Assembly (NCBI GenBank): GCA_023436305.1
Contig: JAEZJQ010000092.1
Location: forward strand, 1 to 63,261
Reading direction: 5' to 3'
From: Bacillota bacterium
GTDB lineage: Bacteria > Bacillota > UBA4882 > UBA8346
Length of the DNA: 63,261 nucleotides
Shown here in pieces: positions 36,258 to 45,687 of the stretch (positions within the stretch are counted from its first letter, which is position 1; the number at the start of each line of letters is the position of its first letter). Both the position numbers and the translations under genes were made by a program. Below the pieces are notes generated by a model. That model ran no database searches. It saw only the letters and a list, made by a program, of their open reading frames with translations, and was not told the DNA's origin.

Positions 36258-36430
36258 CCGGAGAGTCCTTTTCTGATATTCCCGCGAAGTTTCAGTAATA
36301 ATTTTGATACCATTTGGACATGTTATCCCCGGACGCCGGTTACTGGGAACAGAAACACTTTGCCGCAATATATCCGTAATCCCATGATCCTTTGTTCGGT
36401 TTGATTGATTATAGAAGAAAGAGAGTGTTG

Positions 36431-37222
36431 ATGAATATGACTCAAGGCTCCATTATCATCAAGACTGTTGAAACATGGGATGATTATCTGAGCCTTGTAG
36501 GTAGTGAGCAATTCCGGTACTGGGCATTTAGAGGCCAGCAGGATGAGGCTTGGCAACTTTGGCCCACTATCACGCGGGAACTCCGAAATCGAAAAGTGAA
36601 TCCCAAATTCTGGACCGATCAAGAGCACCGGATAATATGGATTTTTCAAAGAAAGGCCGCTCATTACTTAGAAAAGGTACCTGAGATTAAAGATGTCTTC
36701 CAATGGATGGCTCTGATGAAACATCACGGAGCGCCGACCCGGCTGCTCGATTTTACATGGTCACCCTATGTTGCCGCCTTTTTTGCGCTTGAATCAAGTA
36801 CCAAAGATGCTGCCGTGTGGGCAATCAATGCGCCGGAGATTGGGTCGCAATGTTTTCGGGCCGATAAATGGGATGATGACTGGGTACCTTCCCCTCAAGA
36901 AGGATTACGACGATATCAGATTGATACCCTCGATTCCGTGGGTATTGGTGAACCCTTTTTAAAAAATCAGCGGCTCATCGCACAATCGGGAACATTCGCT
37001 TGTCCGTATGACATAGAATTTCCAATTGAAGAGATACTTTCACGACGCCAAAACACAATTGCCAAATTTGTACTTAAACACTCAACCTTTCGAAAAAGAG
37101 CGCTTTCCGAATTATACGCCATGAATGTCACCCATGCTACACTTTTCCCGGATCTTGACGGACTGGCAAGATCCTTGCGGAATGAATTGGAGATACACTG
37201 GCGATATGATCCCACGGCCTAA
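36431..37222 (+). CDS. FRG-domain protein
   Basis: A 263-residue soluble protein. The FRG signature is clear: WAFRGQQDEAWQLWPTI near residues 28-45, then HHGAPTRLLDFTWSPYVAAFFAL near 100-122. The name comes from the conserved Phe-Arg-Gly. The domain is common in phage, plasmid and defence-associated genes, but its activity is not established. Start set at the ATG 5 bases after AAAGAGAG; 13 earlier codons are open without a site. No neighbouring defence or toxin partner is evident; a bidirectional terminator separates it from HU. Confidence 0.85.
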   Translation: MNMTQGSIIIKTVETWDDYLSLVGSEQFRYWAFRGQQDEAWQLWPTITRELRNRKVNPKFWTDQEHRIIWIFQRKAAHYLEKVPEIKDVFQWMALMKHHGAPTRLLDFTWSPYVAAFFALESSTKDAAVWAINAPEIGSQCFRADKWDDDWVPSPQEGLRRYQIDTLDSVGIGEPFLKNQRLIAQSGTFACPYDIEFPIEEILSRRQNTIAKFVLKHSTFRKRALSELYAMNVTHATLFPDLDGLARSLRNELEIHWRYDPTA

Positions 37223-37225
37223 ATA

Positions 37226-37262
37226 AAAAAACCCGCCCGGCCATTGCCCGACGGGTCTTTTT
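37226..37262. terminator. Bidirectional terminator between FRG gene and HU gene
   Basis: AAAAAAACCCGCCCGG, with a short loop and GACGGGTCTTTTT, forms a stem with an A run on one side and a T run on the other. It serves both convergent genes. Confidence 0.8.
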
Positions 37263-37273
37263 CTTTTTCATGA

Positions 37274-37552
37274 TTATTTCTTGCCTACGGAATCTTTCAA
37301 AGCTTTACCAGCTCTGAATACCGGAACTTTACGGGCCGCGATTTTGATCTCGGCTCCGGTTTGCGGGTTACGGCCTTTACGGGCTTCCCGTTTACGAACT
37401 TCAAAGCTGCCAAAACCTACCAGAGAAACTTTGTCGCCTTTGGCTAATGCGCCGCTCACTGCTCCGATTACCGCGTTGAGAGCTTTCTCGGAATCTTTCT
37501 TGGTGAGCTTTGTGTCTTTTGCTACCTTTTCGATCAGATCTGCTTTGGTCAA
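37274..37552 (-). CDS. hup: HU family DNA-binding protein
   Basis: A 92-residue histone-like protein with the standard HU layout: TKADLIEKVAK at the start, VSLVGFGSFEVRKREARKGR and the arm sequence NPQTGAEIKI, then KVPVFRAGKALKD. It binds and bends DNA as a dimer and compacts the nucleoid. GGAGGCG lies before the ATG. It appears monocistronic. Confidence 0.96.
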   Translation of the reverse strand: MTKADLIEKVAKDTKLTKKDSEKALNAVIGAVSGALAKGDKVSLVGFGSFEVRKREARKGRNPQTGAEIKIAARKVPVFRAGKALKDSVGKK

Positions 37553-37771
37553 AATAAACGCCTCCTTGAATTTTTAATGGAATGGTTTTTAAAAATTATG
37601 ATAGCCACTTTCTTGGCCCTCACTACGTAAATATTCGGCAGATTTTTCAGTATTCTTTACGGGTATTTATTATTTTTTTATTGATAGTCATGAATAAATT
37701 TTTTTAGGGCTTTTTTTTGATATAATGAATGGGTGAATCGCAACCAAAAGTTCGGAAAAGAGGTGGATTTA

Positions 37772-39301
37772 TTGAAAACCATCCTATGGGTGCTAATGGG
37801 GATATTATTTATATTTTCTTTACAGTTGAATGTGTTAACCAATCCACAGCAAGTGAAGGACTCCGTCAACTTTTATCAGAATATCCATATCATTTATCTG
37901 GGAGTTTTTCTGTTGATATCCGCAATTATCTATTTAAAAATATACCGCTGTCAGCTCATCCCGCAAATTTCTAAAAACAAAGCCGGTTTAAAAACGGGCG
38001 ACCGAAAAAAAGAACCCCCCGGCTTTAAAACGGGGGAACCGAATTTTAACCGGGTGATGCTCTGCCTCACCGGTATCCTGGGCGCCGGTTTTTTACTTCG
38101 AACTATCATTGCCGTGACCTTTCCCGGATATCCTTATGATATCCAGGCTTTCATCCACTGGTCCTCCTCCGCCGCCCGGGATTTGTTCGGTATCTATTTC
38201 GATCCCAATATCCCGCCACGTTTTACCCTGACATATCCGCCGGTGTATTTATATGTACTGGGTATCATCGGAAAATTAATCAAGTTCTTTCTGGTGGATT
38301 CCAATAGCATTCTGTTGTTCATGCTGAAATTACCGGCCATTATCGCTGACATAGCAACCGGATATCTGTTGTATCGGTTATCGAAAAAATATTTATCTCA
38401 GTCTTGGTGCCTGTTTATTGTCTGGTTATACGTCTTTAATCCGGTGACTATCTTTAATTCCGCTCTTTGGGGGCAAGTGGATTCGTTTTTGACATTGTTT
38501 ATTATGATAGGATTAATATTAATCGATGCCGGCCGGCTGTCATGGGCCGCCGCATTTTTTGTGCTGGCGATTCTCACCAAACCTCAAGGTGTCTTTGTCG
38601 TACCCGTACTCTTGTGGGAGCTTTTCCGGCGGAAAAAGGTCCGGGATTTTTTGGGGGCGGCTTTGGCCGGGCTAGTCACCTTTGCCATCGTAATTTTGCC
38701 GTTTTCTTTAGCGCGAGGGCCGTTTTGGATTGTCCAGCAATATATCAAAACCGCCAAACAATTTCCCTTTGCCACGGTGAATGCCTATAACATTTATGCC
38801 TTGGTCGGCGCCAATCTCAAATACGATTCCACCAATTTCCTTTTGCTCAACTATTATACTTGGGGGTTCATTTTTATCCTGGGTTTGTTGGGACTCGGTA
38901 CTTTTCTTTACTGGAATAATCTGAAACGGGAAAATCCCTGCAACGGTTTGTCCTTCCTAACCGCTTTGCTGTTATCGGTGGGAATTTTCGTACTCGCCAC
39001 CCGGATGCATGAACGTTACTTATTTGCGGCTCTTACCATAGCGCTGCTGGTATATATCCGTTTTCCGGACCGGCGCGTCCTATATTTATTTGCCGGTCTC
39101 ACTGTAACCAACTATTTGAATATCGCCCAAATATGTTTCGAAGCTTTTCACCAGAACGTCTATGGTCCGGATTGGATTGTTCCGGTGGTATCACTGACCA
39201 ATGTATTACTGTTGGTTTATTTAATAAAAATCGCCATTGGCTTCACGAAGGATAAAACGCTTACCGATAACAGAAATAGTGTGGGCGCTGTATCTCAATG
39301 A
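37772..39301 (+). CDS. Polytopic membrane glycosyltransferase (GT-C, mannosyltransferase-like)
   Basis: A 509-residue membrane protein with about ten hydrophobic segments. An early extracytoplasmic loop holds GYPYDIQAFIHWSSSAARD and then TYPPVYLYVLG, the pattern of GT-C enzymes (GT39/GT87-like) that use polyprenyl-phosphate sugars. WGQVDSFLTLF and TKPQG follow, and a late ATRMHERYLFAAL. The substrate and acceptor are unknown. Start set at the TTG 5 bases after AGAGGTGG; a GTG at 37733 lacks a site. It converges on the epimerase gene. Confidence 0.82.
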   Translation: MKTILWVLMGILFIFSLQLNVLTNPQQVKDSVNFYQNIHIIYLGVFLLISAIIYLKIYRCQLIPQISKNKAGLKTGDRKKEPPGFKTGEPNFNRVMLCLTGILGAGFLLRTIIAVTFPGYPYDIQAFIHWSSSAARDLFGIYFDPNIPPRFTLTYPPVYLYVLGIIGKLIKFFLVDSNSILLFMLKLPAIIADIATGYLLYRLSKKYLSQSWCLFIVWLYVFNPVTIFNSALWGQVDSFLTLFIMIGLILIDAGRLSWAAAFFVLAILTKPQGVFVVPVLLWELFRRKKVRDFLGAALAGLVTFAIVILPFSLARGPFWIVQQYIKTAKQFPFATVNAYNIYALVGANLKYDSTNFLLLNYYTWGFIFILGLLGLGTFLYWNNLKRENPCNGLSFLTALLLSVGIFVLATRMHERYLFAALTIALLVYIRFPDRRVLYLFAGLTVTNYLNIAQICFEAFHQNVYGPDWIVPVVSLTNVLLLVYLIKIAIGFTKDKTLTDNRNSVGAVSQ

Positions 39302-39381
39302 ATGCAGTATGGGGCCTACATCAATAATGATTATGGATTGGAAACCGGATTGTCTCAACCCGGGATTCAAACCTTCGACTT

Positions 39382-39401
39382 CAGCCGGCTTCCGCCGGCT
39401 G
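39382..39401. terminator. GC-rich hairpin between convergent genes
   Basis: CAGCCGGC pairs perfectly with GCCGGCTG around a four-base loop. There is no T run, so it is only a candidate terminator for the two converging genes. Confidence 0.45.
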
Positions 39402-39424
39402 AACAACCAGGAGGCTTCCAGGCC

Positions 39425-40633
39425 TTATAATTGAATTGCAATACGGGTAATGAGTTCCATGCAAGCCCGTCCATTATGATAAGGGCATTTCCAGGGGCCA
39501 ACCTTATAATGTTTATCATTCGGCTTACCATCCCGGGAAACTTCCCAGAACCATTCACCATTGACTTTGTCAAACAGATATTGCTCGCTGAATCTCCAGA
39601 TCCCGTATGCCGCTTCCCAAAAGTGTTCCGCGCCCGATAATTGGAAGGCATTGAAAAATCCCACCATTGCCTCGCATTGAACCCACCAGACTTTATTGGC
39701 CTTGAGAACTCCATTCTCCAACTCATTAAACAAACCGCCATATTCAGGATCAAGGCCTTCTTCGTAGGCCTTTTGAGCCATTTTAACCGACAGATCTTTT
39801 ATCTGGTTTATTAAGGCCTCATCCTTAAGCACGATAGCAGCTTCATTCAATAACCAGCTTCCTTCGATGTCGTGCCCGAAAGAAATAATATCTAATTCGG
39901 AATTCCAGGATTCGTTAAAAAAGGTTTTAAAATGATAAGTCTCCGGATGGATAATAAAACTCGTGAATACTTCAATTAATTCGTGGATACTTTGCCGCAA
40001 TTGTTCGTTATCCCATACCCGCAATAAATTGGTATATGCTTCGAGCAGATGGAGGTGCGTATTCATGGATCGTTTATCATTCAATTCCTTGCGAGTCAGA
40101 TGTAAATCATGATTGATGCGCCAATCCCGGGAGCATAGTTCGAAATAGCCCCGATTTACATTATCATGGCAATACTCCTCAATTAACCGGTATAACCGGA
40201 TGGCCCGGTCAAGCGCTTCTTTTTCCCCGGTAGCCCGGTAATACTCGGAAAACCCATAGATACCAAACGCCAGATTATACACCACCTTCCGGGGATCGGC
40301 AACCCTACCCCGGTGATTGACCTTCAAGAATAATCCGGAATCGTGCTCATCCCAAAAATACTTTACGAGATAATCGAAAGCGTGTTTCGCCGTTTTCCGG
40401 TATTGATCATCCTTAAACAACCGGTAGGCGCATGCAAAAGTCCATAGAATCCGGCTGTGTAAGATACAACCTTTTTGGGCGTTTGGATAAATCCGAAGGT
40501 CATTGGCCATTTTCCCGTAAAAACCACCGTGCTTGAGATCCACCGTTTTTTCCATCCAGAAGGGTAAAATCCTGCTGGTGAGTTCATGTTCAACCTTTGT
40601 TTTGAATTGTTGGATAGCGTTTAAATTCATCAT
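39425..40633 (-). CDS. AGE-family cellobiose/mannobiose 2-epimerase
   Basis: A 402-residue (alpha/alpha)6-barrel epimerase. Motifs match cellobiose 2-epimerases: YGFSEYYRATGEKEAL, SMNTHLHLLEAYTNLL, the catalytic-His region SFGHDIEGSWLLNEAA, VWWVQCEAMVGFFNA and GPWKCPYHNGRACME. These enzymes interconvert the reducing-end glucose and mannose of beta-1,4 disaccharides. Start set at the ATG 9 bases after AAGGAGAT; 23 upstream codons overlap the GH5 gene end. It lies 23 bases downstream of the GH5 mannanase-like gene and is probably cotranscribed. With GH130 enzymes nearby, mannobiose to mannosyl-glucose is the likely reaction. Confidence 0.88.
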   Translation of the reverse strand: MMNLNAIQQFKTKVEHELTSRILPFWMEKTVDLKHGGFYGKMANDLRIYPNAQKGCILHSRILWTFACAYRLFKDDQYRKTAKHAFDYLVKYFWDEHDSGLFLKVNHRGRVADPRKVVYNLAFGIYGFSEYYRATGEKEALDRAIRLYRLIEEYCHDNVNRGYFELCSRDWRINHDLHLTRKELNDKRSMNTHLHLLEAYTNLLRVWDNEQLRQSIHELIEVFTSFIIHPETYHFKTFFNESWNSELDIISFGHDIEGSWLLNEAAIVLKDEALINQIKDLSVKMAQKAYEEGLDPEYGGLFNELENGVLKANKVWWVQCEAMVGFFNAFQLSGAEHFWEAAYGIWRFSEQYLFDKVNGEWFWEVSRDGKPNDKHYKVGPWKCPYHNGRACMELITRIAIQL

Positions 40634-40656
40634 GATACCTATCTCCTTACAATTCG

Positions 40657-42459
40657 TTATTTCTCCTGGTAGACCTCGAATTCCCAGATGGAGAATCCCC
40701 ATTGGGTGGCTTTGTCGACACCGAACATCCGAATGTAACGGCCGGTTACCGGCTGCGGCAGGATGATTTCATCGAGATTGCCGTCGCCTTTGGTTTCTTC
40801 ATAGATAGTTTTCCAGTTTTGAGCGTCGCCCGATACTTCGATGCGATATCCCCGGCCATAAGCTACTTCCCAGGTCATGCGGATTTTGGATATTTTACGT
40901 TCTTTCAAGAGATCGATATAGAGCCACTGGTTATTTTGAAAATTGCTGGACCAGCGGGTTTTGGGGTTGCCATCGTTGATAAACTCCGCTTTATCCTCTT
41001 CATTGTCGATGGAAGAGGCCATTACCGGTTTTCCCGAGGCCATATTGTCGGTCCGAGGATCCGGAACAAAAACCATAAAGGCTAAACGGCTAGATTTGCC
41101 GCCGGAGTCTTCGGCGATGACGGAGATTTTGGCCGCTCCGGTTTTATCGGGCGCAAACTTTAACCTCAGTTTGCCGGATGGATCTATCACCGGTTGGATC
41201 AGGTCCGGATTCGAGTTTTCCACTGTAAACTTTAGCTGGGTCTTATCTTCAAAATCATAAAATATTTTGGTTAAATCCGCATAGTTATCCATGGGTGGAG
41301 AACCGGGGTCCACGGTCAGGTTTTTAATCAGATCAACCATGGCCGGCGGCTTATTGATGTTACCGATTTTTACTTTATCCGGGGCCAGTTCCAAGACTTT
41401 CATCATTCCGGGAGCGGCATCGGCGGCTCCCCCAAATCCGTCATGGTTGGTCCAGGTCCAGCTCAAAGCGCCTGCATATCCGTTTTCAAGGGCGTATTGA
41501 TAGCATTGTCCGGGTGTTAAAGTACTCTTGGGACGAAATCCCTTGCCGATGGGGAGGATTCCTTTGGCTGGAAATTCTCCAATCAATAACGGTTTGTCAA
41601 CGTTCCAATCGGATGCCGGATGATGAAAAGGTGAGGTCATCTCATCCGCATGCTCCGGATAATAATGAACCTGGTAAAAATCCAAGGTTCCCAACTTGTC
41701 GCCACCGCCTTTGATAAGCAATTTGTCGCTGTAATGATTATAAAAGCCGCCGGAGTTGGCGATATATTCAATACTGACCGTCCCGTTGGTAACTTTGGCG
41801 TTCCGGTCTACCCGGTGAATGGCCCCGGCAATCAAGTTTACAAACTGTTGGATATATTGCCATTCGGTACGGAAGGCCGACCAGCCGGAACCACTCAACA
41901 TTCCCTCCGGCTCGTTGCAGACTTCCCAGGCCAAAATGGCCGGATGGTCTTTAACCGCCTGAACCATGGGGAACAGCGCATTTTTAATATAGAATCCGGT
42001 GGCTTTTTTATCCTGGATAAGCCGTTTGGTGGCAATAAAATCCTGGTTATGATTTTGCAACATATCAAAGGACCAGAGTGACAGTATGACTACGATTCCC
42101 CGATCCGCGGCCATATTCAGGGCTTTTTTCAGATTTGGGATGGTATTGGGGGAGATCCCGCTGACATAACCATCCCCGGAAAAAATCGGGCTTTTGCTGC
42201 CGTCCACATGCAGCCACCAGCGGACACAGTTGCCGCCACTCAACATCACGTCGTCCAGAGCTTTCTGGAATTTGGTTTCATTCAACTCATCCAGGTCTCT
42301 GGCAAAGTCAATCCAGGCGATGTTCATGCCGCTCAAAAAAACCGGCTGCCCGAAATGATTTACCAGCGCCGGAACTTGTTTTTGGGCGAGAAACGCCGTG
42401 GGACCCATCATCCCTGTAATGGTGATGATGAGTAATCCGATGAACAGAATCTTTTTCAT
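40657..42459 (-). CDS. Secreted GH5-like mannanase/glucanase with C-terminal CBM32
   Basis: A 600-residue exported enzyme. The signal peptide is followed by a clan GH-A barrel (about 25-370). Acid/base Glu is in WEVCNEPEG near 180, and the nucleophile Glu is in LIGEFPAKG near 292. After a linker and immunoglobulin-like segment, the last 130 residues form a discoidin/CBM32 domain (ASSIDNEEDKAEFINDGNPK, TRWSS, WLYIDL). The mode of action is probably endo-mannanase or related, from context. Start set at the ATG 7 bases after GGGAGG. It heads the two-gene unit with the 2-epimerase. Confidence 0.83.
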   Translation of the reverse strand: MKKILFIGLLIITITGMMGPTAFLAQKQVPALVNHFGQPVFLSGMNIAWIDFARDLDELNETKFQKALDDVMLSGGNCVRWWLHVDGSKSPIFSGDGYVSGISPNTIPNLKKALNMAADRGIVVILSLWSFDMLQNHNQDFIATKRLIQDKKATGFYIKNALFPMVQAVKDHPAILAWEVCNEPEGMLSGSGWSAFRTEWQYIQQFVNLIAGAIHRVDRNAKVTNGTVSIEYIANSGGFYNHYSDKLLIKGGGDKLGTLDFYQVHYYPEHADEMTSPFHHPASDWNVDKPLLIGEFPAKGILPIGKGFRPKSTLTPGQCYQYALENGYAGALSWTWTNHDGFGGAADAAPGMMKVLELAPDKVKIGNINKPPAMVDLIKNLTVDPGSPPMDNYADLTKIFYDFEDKTQLKFTVENSNPDLIQPVIDPSGKLRLKFAPDKTGAAKISVIAEDSGGKSSRLAFMVFVPDPRTDNMASGKPVMASSIDNEEDKAEFINDGNPKTRWSSNFQNNQWLYIDLLKERKISKIRMTWEVAYGRGYRIEVSGDAQNWKTIYEETKGDGNLDEIILPQPVTGRYIRMFGVDKATQWGFSIWEFEVYQEK

Positions 42460-42513
42460 GGACAAGCCTCCCTCATCAATAGAATTTGGCGCACACGTCA
42501 GATTTAGATTAAA

Positions 42514-42557
42514 GATTATAGATTATGAGAACCAATCGGTATCTTCAATCTATAATC
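42514..42557. terminator. Hairpin between two glycosidase genes
   Basis: A perfect 11-bp stem (GATTATAGATT at 42514-42524, complement at 42547-42557) lies between the DUF5060 glycosidase and the GH5 gene on the minus strand. AT-rich with no T run, it could be an attenuator or an RNA-processing element. Confidence 0.45.
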
Positions 42558-42572
42558 CTCAATCAATTCAAT

Positions 42573-44375
42573 TTACTTAATTAATGCAATTTTAAAAGCC
42601 AGATCCTGCTTAAAGTTCGGTAATTCCAGTACCAGGGCGGTGGTGATCTTGATCTTTTTTTGAGAGAGGATTTTTCCAGTGATGGTATCCCATTGTTCGA
42701 CCCGGTATGTGCCGGGGGTTAAATTGGGAATGGTAACTTTGGCTTTTTTTACTTCCGGAAAAATAACTTTTTTGCCGATCCCGTATTGCAGGGCTAAATT
42801 CTCCACTTCCCGGTAACTGTAGCGCAGGCTTTTAACCCAGACCAGAGCTTTGTCAGTGCTCACCAGTCCGTAGCTTTCAACTTTAGCGGTGGAACTTTCG
42901 AGCATCAACGGGTGTAGTTGCTCACGTTGCAACTCTTCTCCGGCGAAAAACTTGCTGACTCCTAAGTAGTGATAGTATAAGTTAAATTTTTCAATATATA
43001 GATCCCAGAACCATAACATACCGGTACCGGCCGAACCGGAAAATATCCCGCCCCATAGACCTTCGTGGAAATGGACTCCGGTGACATCAATGGCGCATCC
43101 TTGCTGTAAACCATATTCACCGTACAGAATGGGTTTCTTAGTATACTGCCGCATTTCAGCGATGTTTTTGCTCATAAATTCCGCCCAGTCCACCAGGTTG
43201 TATTTATGAATCTGGACCAGGTTGATCCCACCTGCGTTCCAATACGATTCATTGCCGCGGGAGGATGAGGAATGGCTGTTGGTTACCAAATGGCCATAGG
43301 GGTCAAGAGTTTTCAAATAAGAATACATTTCATTAAGCCACGGAGTGAGCACTTTCTCATCTCCAAGACCGTCGGTGAGATTCACCTCGTTCCACCATTC
43401 CCAGGCGAAGAGATGAGTGCTGTAACCCCAGCGGGCCGCAATATAGCGGAGTCTTTGTTTGAAGAGTTTCCGGGCTTGCGGATTGCTAAAAAATTCCAGA
43501 GGTTCTTTCAGAAAACCACCGTTGGCTGCGTTATAAGGGTTTTTATCCCATTCCGGATCGGTGCCGGAACTGAATTGGCCATGATTCAAAAAGCATAACA
43601 TCAGAAAAATATTTTTCTGTTCGGCCCGATCAAACAAATCATCCAATTGCCATGCCCGGTTTTGACGGGCATGGTAATTGCCAAGTCCGGTATCGTACCA
43701 TTCCGGCGAAAATCCCCAGGTTGCGAACCAAACCCGGCCGAAATTTGCTCCATTTTCAGCCATTTTTTCAAACCAGGTATCGTAGGCCATCATTCCTCGC
43801 CCGTCGTACCAGGCCACATTGGAACCGATAGGGAGATAGATGTGGCCGTCATCAAAAACAAAATAACCGGAATTTTCAGAGTCTACCCTGACAAACCCAT
43901 GATGGTTTTCAGCGGTTACTTTAAATCCAAACCGCTCTGTTTCCACCACCTGTCCTTGACGAGTGATCAATAACCGATATGACCATTCACCCGGCTTGTG
44001 GGGGGTAAAACGGATGCGCCAGTCGGGATCGCCGTCCGGGAGTATATCCTCCCCGGAGTTATGGGTTTTCCGGGTAAAAGGCTGATAATAAAAGCCGGGC
44101 ACTTTGAACTGTTGCTGGTCGGGGTTGGTAAAAACCACATCCACCGCGATTTGTTCCGAGTCGTACGGATTTTGAAAATTGCCGCTGATCTTCAAGTGAA
44201 ATTCCAGCTTGTGATAAGCGGCAATGGCGCCATTATTCAGATTTGTGGTGATTTTCTCCAAACCACTTCCATCTTGGCCTGTATTTTCGGCAAAAATCAT
44301 ATTTACCGCTTTTGGGCAAAGAATGGAAATCCCCAATAGTCCCAGGAATATTATAAGTATCAGTTTTGGTTTCAT
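42573..44375 (-). CDS. Secreted DUF5060/GH-A clan glycosidase
   Basis: A 600-residue exported protein. The signal peptide (LILIIFLGLLGISILCP) precedes a DUF5060-type beta-sandwich (about 50-155; VDVVFTNPDQQQFKVPGFYY, RFTPHKPGEWSY). A GH5-like barrel follows (about 165-500) with WEWWNEVN (acid/base Glu near 328) and LYGEYG (nucleophile Glu near 420). The C-terminal 90 residues look like a small beta domain. Specificity is unknown; context suggests beta-mannan or another hemicellulose. AAGAAGGGG lies before the ATG. Its start overlaps the end of a decayed CBM gene. Confidence 0.8.
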   Translation of the reverse strand: MKPKLILIIFLGLLGISILCPKAVNMIFAENTGQDGSGLEKITTNLNNGAIAAYHKLEFHLKISGNFQNPYDSEQIAVDVVFTNPDQQQFKVPGFYYQPFTRKTHNSGEDILPDGDPDWRIRFTPHKPGEWSYRLLITRQGQVVETERFGFKVTAENHHGFVRVDSENSGYFVFDDGHIYLPIGSNVAWYDGRGMMAYDTWFEKMAENGANFGRVWFATWGFSPEWYDTGLGNYHARQNRAWQLDDLFDRAEQKNIFLMLCFLNHGQFSSGTDPEWDKNPYNAANGGFLKEPLEFFSNPQARKLFKQRLRYIAARWGYSTHLFAWEWWNEVNLTDGLGDEKVLTPWLNEMYSYLKTLDPYGHLVTNSHSSSSRGNESYWNAGGINLVQIHKYNLVDWAEFMSKNIAEMRQYTKKPILYGEYGLQQGCAIDVTGVHFHEGLWGGIFSGSAGTGMLWFWDLYIEKFNLYYHYLGVSKFFAGEELQREQLHPLMLESSTAKVESYGLVSTDKALVWVKSLRYSYREVENLALQYGIGKKVIFPEVKKAKVTIPNLTPGTYRVEQWDTITGKILSQKKIKITTALVLELPNFKQDLAFKIALIK

Positions 44376-44612
44376 GGAAATAGCCCCTTCTTGCCTTCGG
44401 TGGCAAAATCGGTGGTGGCTTTGGCCTTGGTGGAGGAATCGCCATCATTCCAACTGCTGCCCACGGGCCTGCCAGGAATTGCCCTTTTCGAAGCTTTCCC
44501 ATAACAAGTCTTGAGTGGATGCCTCTTCAGCCATCGTCCGGTTAACCATGGGATAGAGTAACGAAACACCAAACAAAAGCAGGGACATGAAAATGAAGAT
44601 TTTTGATTTCAT
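44372..44612 (-). pseudogene. Decayed secreted CBM protein, N-terminus only
   Basis: From an ATG at 44612 the minus strand encodes a clear signal peptide (IFIFMSLLLFGVSLLYPM) and a mature start LLWESFEKGNSWQARG, and then shifts frame. The other frame continues SSWNDGDSSTKAKATTDFAT then EGKKGLFP and stops over the ATG of the next gene (ATGA). The pattern of FE-G, W, D and A-EGK is that of a beta-sandwich CBM. The remainder of the enzyme is lost. Confidence 0.55.
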
Positions 44613-44722
44613 TACAAAACCCTTCTGAAAAATTTGTTTGGTTACAGTTATATTCAAAGTTGCGATTCAAATGATTAAAAATCACAACTTAATATTCAAT
44701 TTTATATTCATGATAATAAATT

Positions 44723-44760
44723 ATATGCAACGTCATCATCAATTATGGGACGTTGCATAT
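44723..44760. terminator. Hairpin after the sugar permease operon
   Basis: A perfect 12-bp stem (ATATGCAACGTC at 44723-44734, complement at 44749-44760) lies just beyond the permease stop codon on the minus strand. The T run is weak. Confidence 0.55.
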
Positions 44761-44769
44761 TAAAATTGG

Positions 44770-45666
44770 TTATTTAAGTTCGGCGATATTGATGCCCCGG
44801 TCCAGGTAACGTTGCCCAAAGATATAAAAGAGGACGGTGGGCACCAAAGCAATTACCACTGCCGCTAATTGCACTGTATATTCAAAATTGGTGGGGGATT
44901 CAAAGAATAACAGACCGATGGGTAAAGTATATAGCTTTGCATTGGATAAATAGATCAGCGGATTCCATAAGTCCTTCCAACTGGCCAGGAAGGTGAATAA
45001 AGACACCACTACGAAGACCGGAACACATTGAGGTGCTATTACTTTGGTAAAAATGGAAAAAGAGTTACAGCCGTCAATGGTAGCGGCTTCATCCAGTTCT
45101 TTTGGAAGCGTTATCATAAACTGCCGTAGCAAAAAGATATAATAAGCATTACCGAACATCTGCGGTATGAGTAGCGGCAGGTAACTGTTCAGCCAGCCGA
45201 GATTTTTATAAAACATGAAAAGCGGGATGTTGGTGACCTGGGTCGGCAACATCATTGTGGCCAGTACCACGGTAAAAACGAAGGTGTTACCTTTAAAATT
45301 AAACCGGGCAAAACCATAGGCGACAATCGCCGAGGAGATCACGGTCAATACCATTTGAGCGACAGCCAGGAATAAACTATTTCCCAAATATAAGAACAGA
45401 TCGATCTGAGTTACCGCTTTGTAATAGTTTTCCCAGTGCAAGGGCCAGGGGAACCAAACCATTTTCAGATCGGTATTGTAAAACTGCCCCATATTCTTCA
45501 ATGAAGAAACAAACAAGTATACAAAGGGCGCAAATAGAAATATGGCAAAAACAAATAAAAAAATATGTTTTAATATTTTTCCGATGTTCGTTTTAAATAA
45601 TGGATTGACTTTCGGTCTGAAGTTTTGAACGGTTACGACATGTTCATGTTCATGTTCATTCGACAT
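44770..45666 (-). CDS. Carbohydrate ABC transporter permease (MalG/UgpE-like)
   Basis: A 298-residue membrane protein with six predicted segments. The cytoplasmic EAA loop that contacts the ATPase reads LDEAATIDGCNSFSIFTKVI. It belongs to the CUT1 family for di- and oligosaccharides. GGGGGAATAATTTCC precedes the ATG. It lies 21 bases downstream of the partner permease and is the last gene of the transporter unit. No ATPase gene is present nearby; a shared MsmX-type ATPase encoded elsewhere would be needed. Confidence 0.92.
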   Translation of the reverse strand: MSNEHEHEHVVTVQNFRPKVNPLFKTNIGKILKHIFLFVFAIFLFAPFVYLFVSSLKNMGQFYNTDLKMVWFPWPLHWENYYKAVTQIDLFLYLGNSLFLAVAQMVLTVISSAIVAYGFARFNFKGNTFVFTVVLATMMLPTQVTNIPLFMFYKNLGWLNSYLPLLIPQMFGNAYYIFLLRQFMITLPKELDEAATIDGCNSFSIFTKVIAPQCVPVFVVVSLFTFLASWKDLWNPLIYLSNAKLYTLPIGLLFFESPTNFEYTVQLAAVVIALVPTVLFYIFGQRYLDRGINIAELK

Positions 45667-45687
45667 TGGAAATTATTCCCCCTTTCC

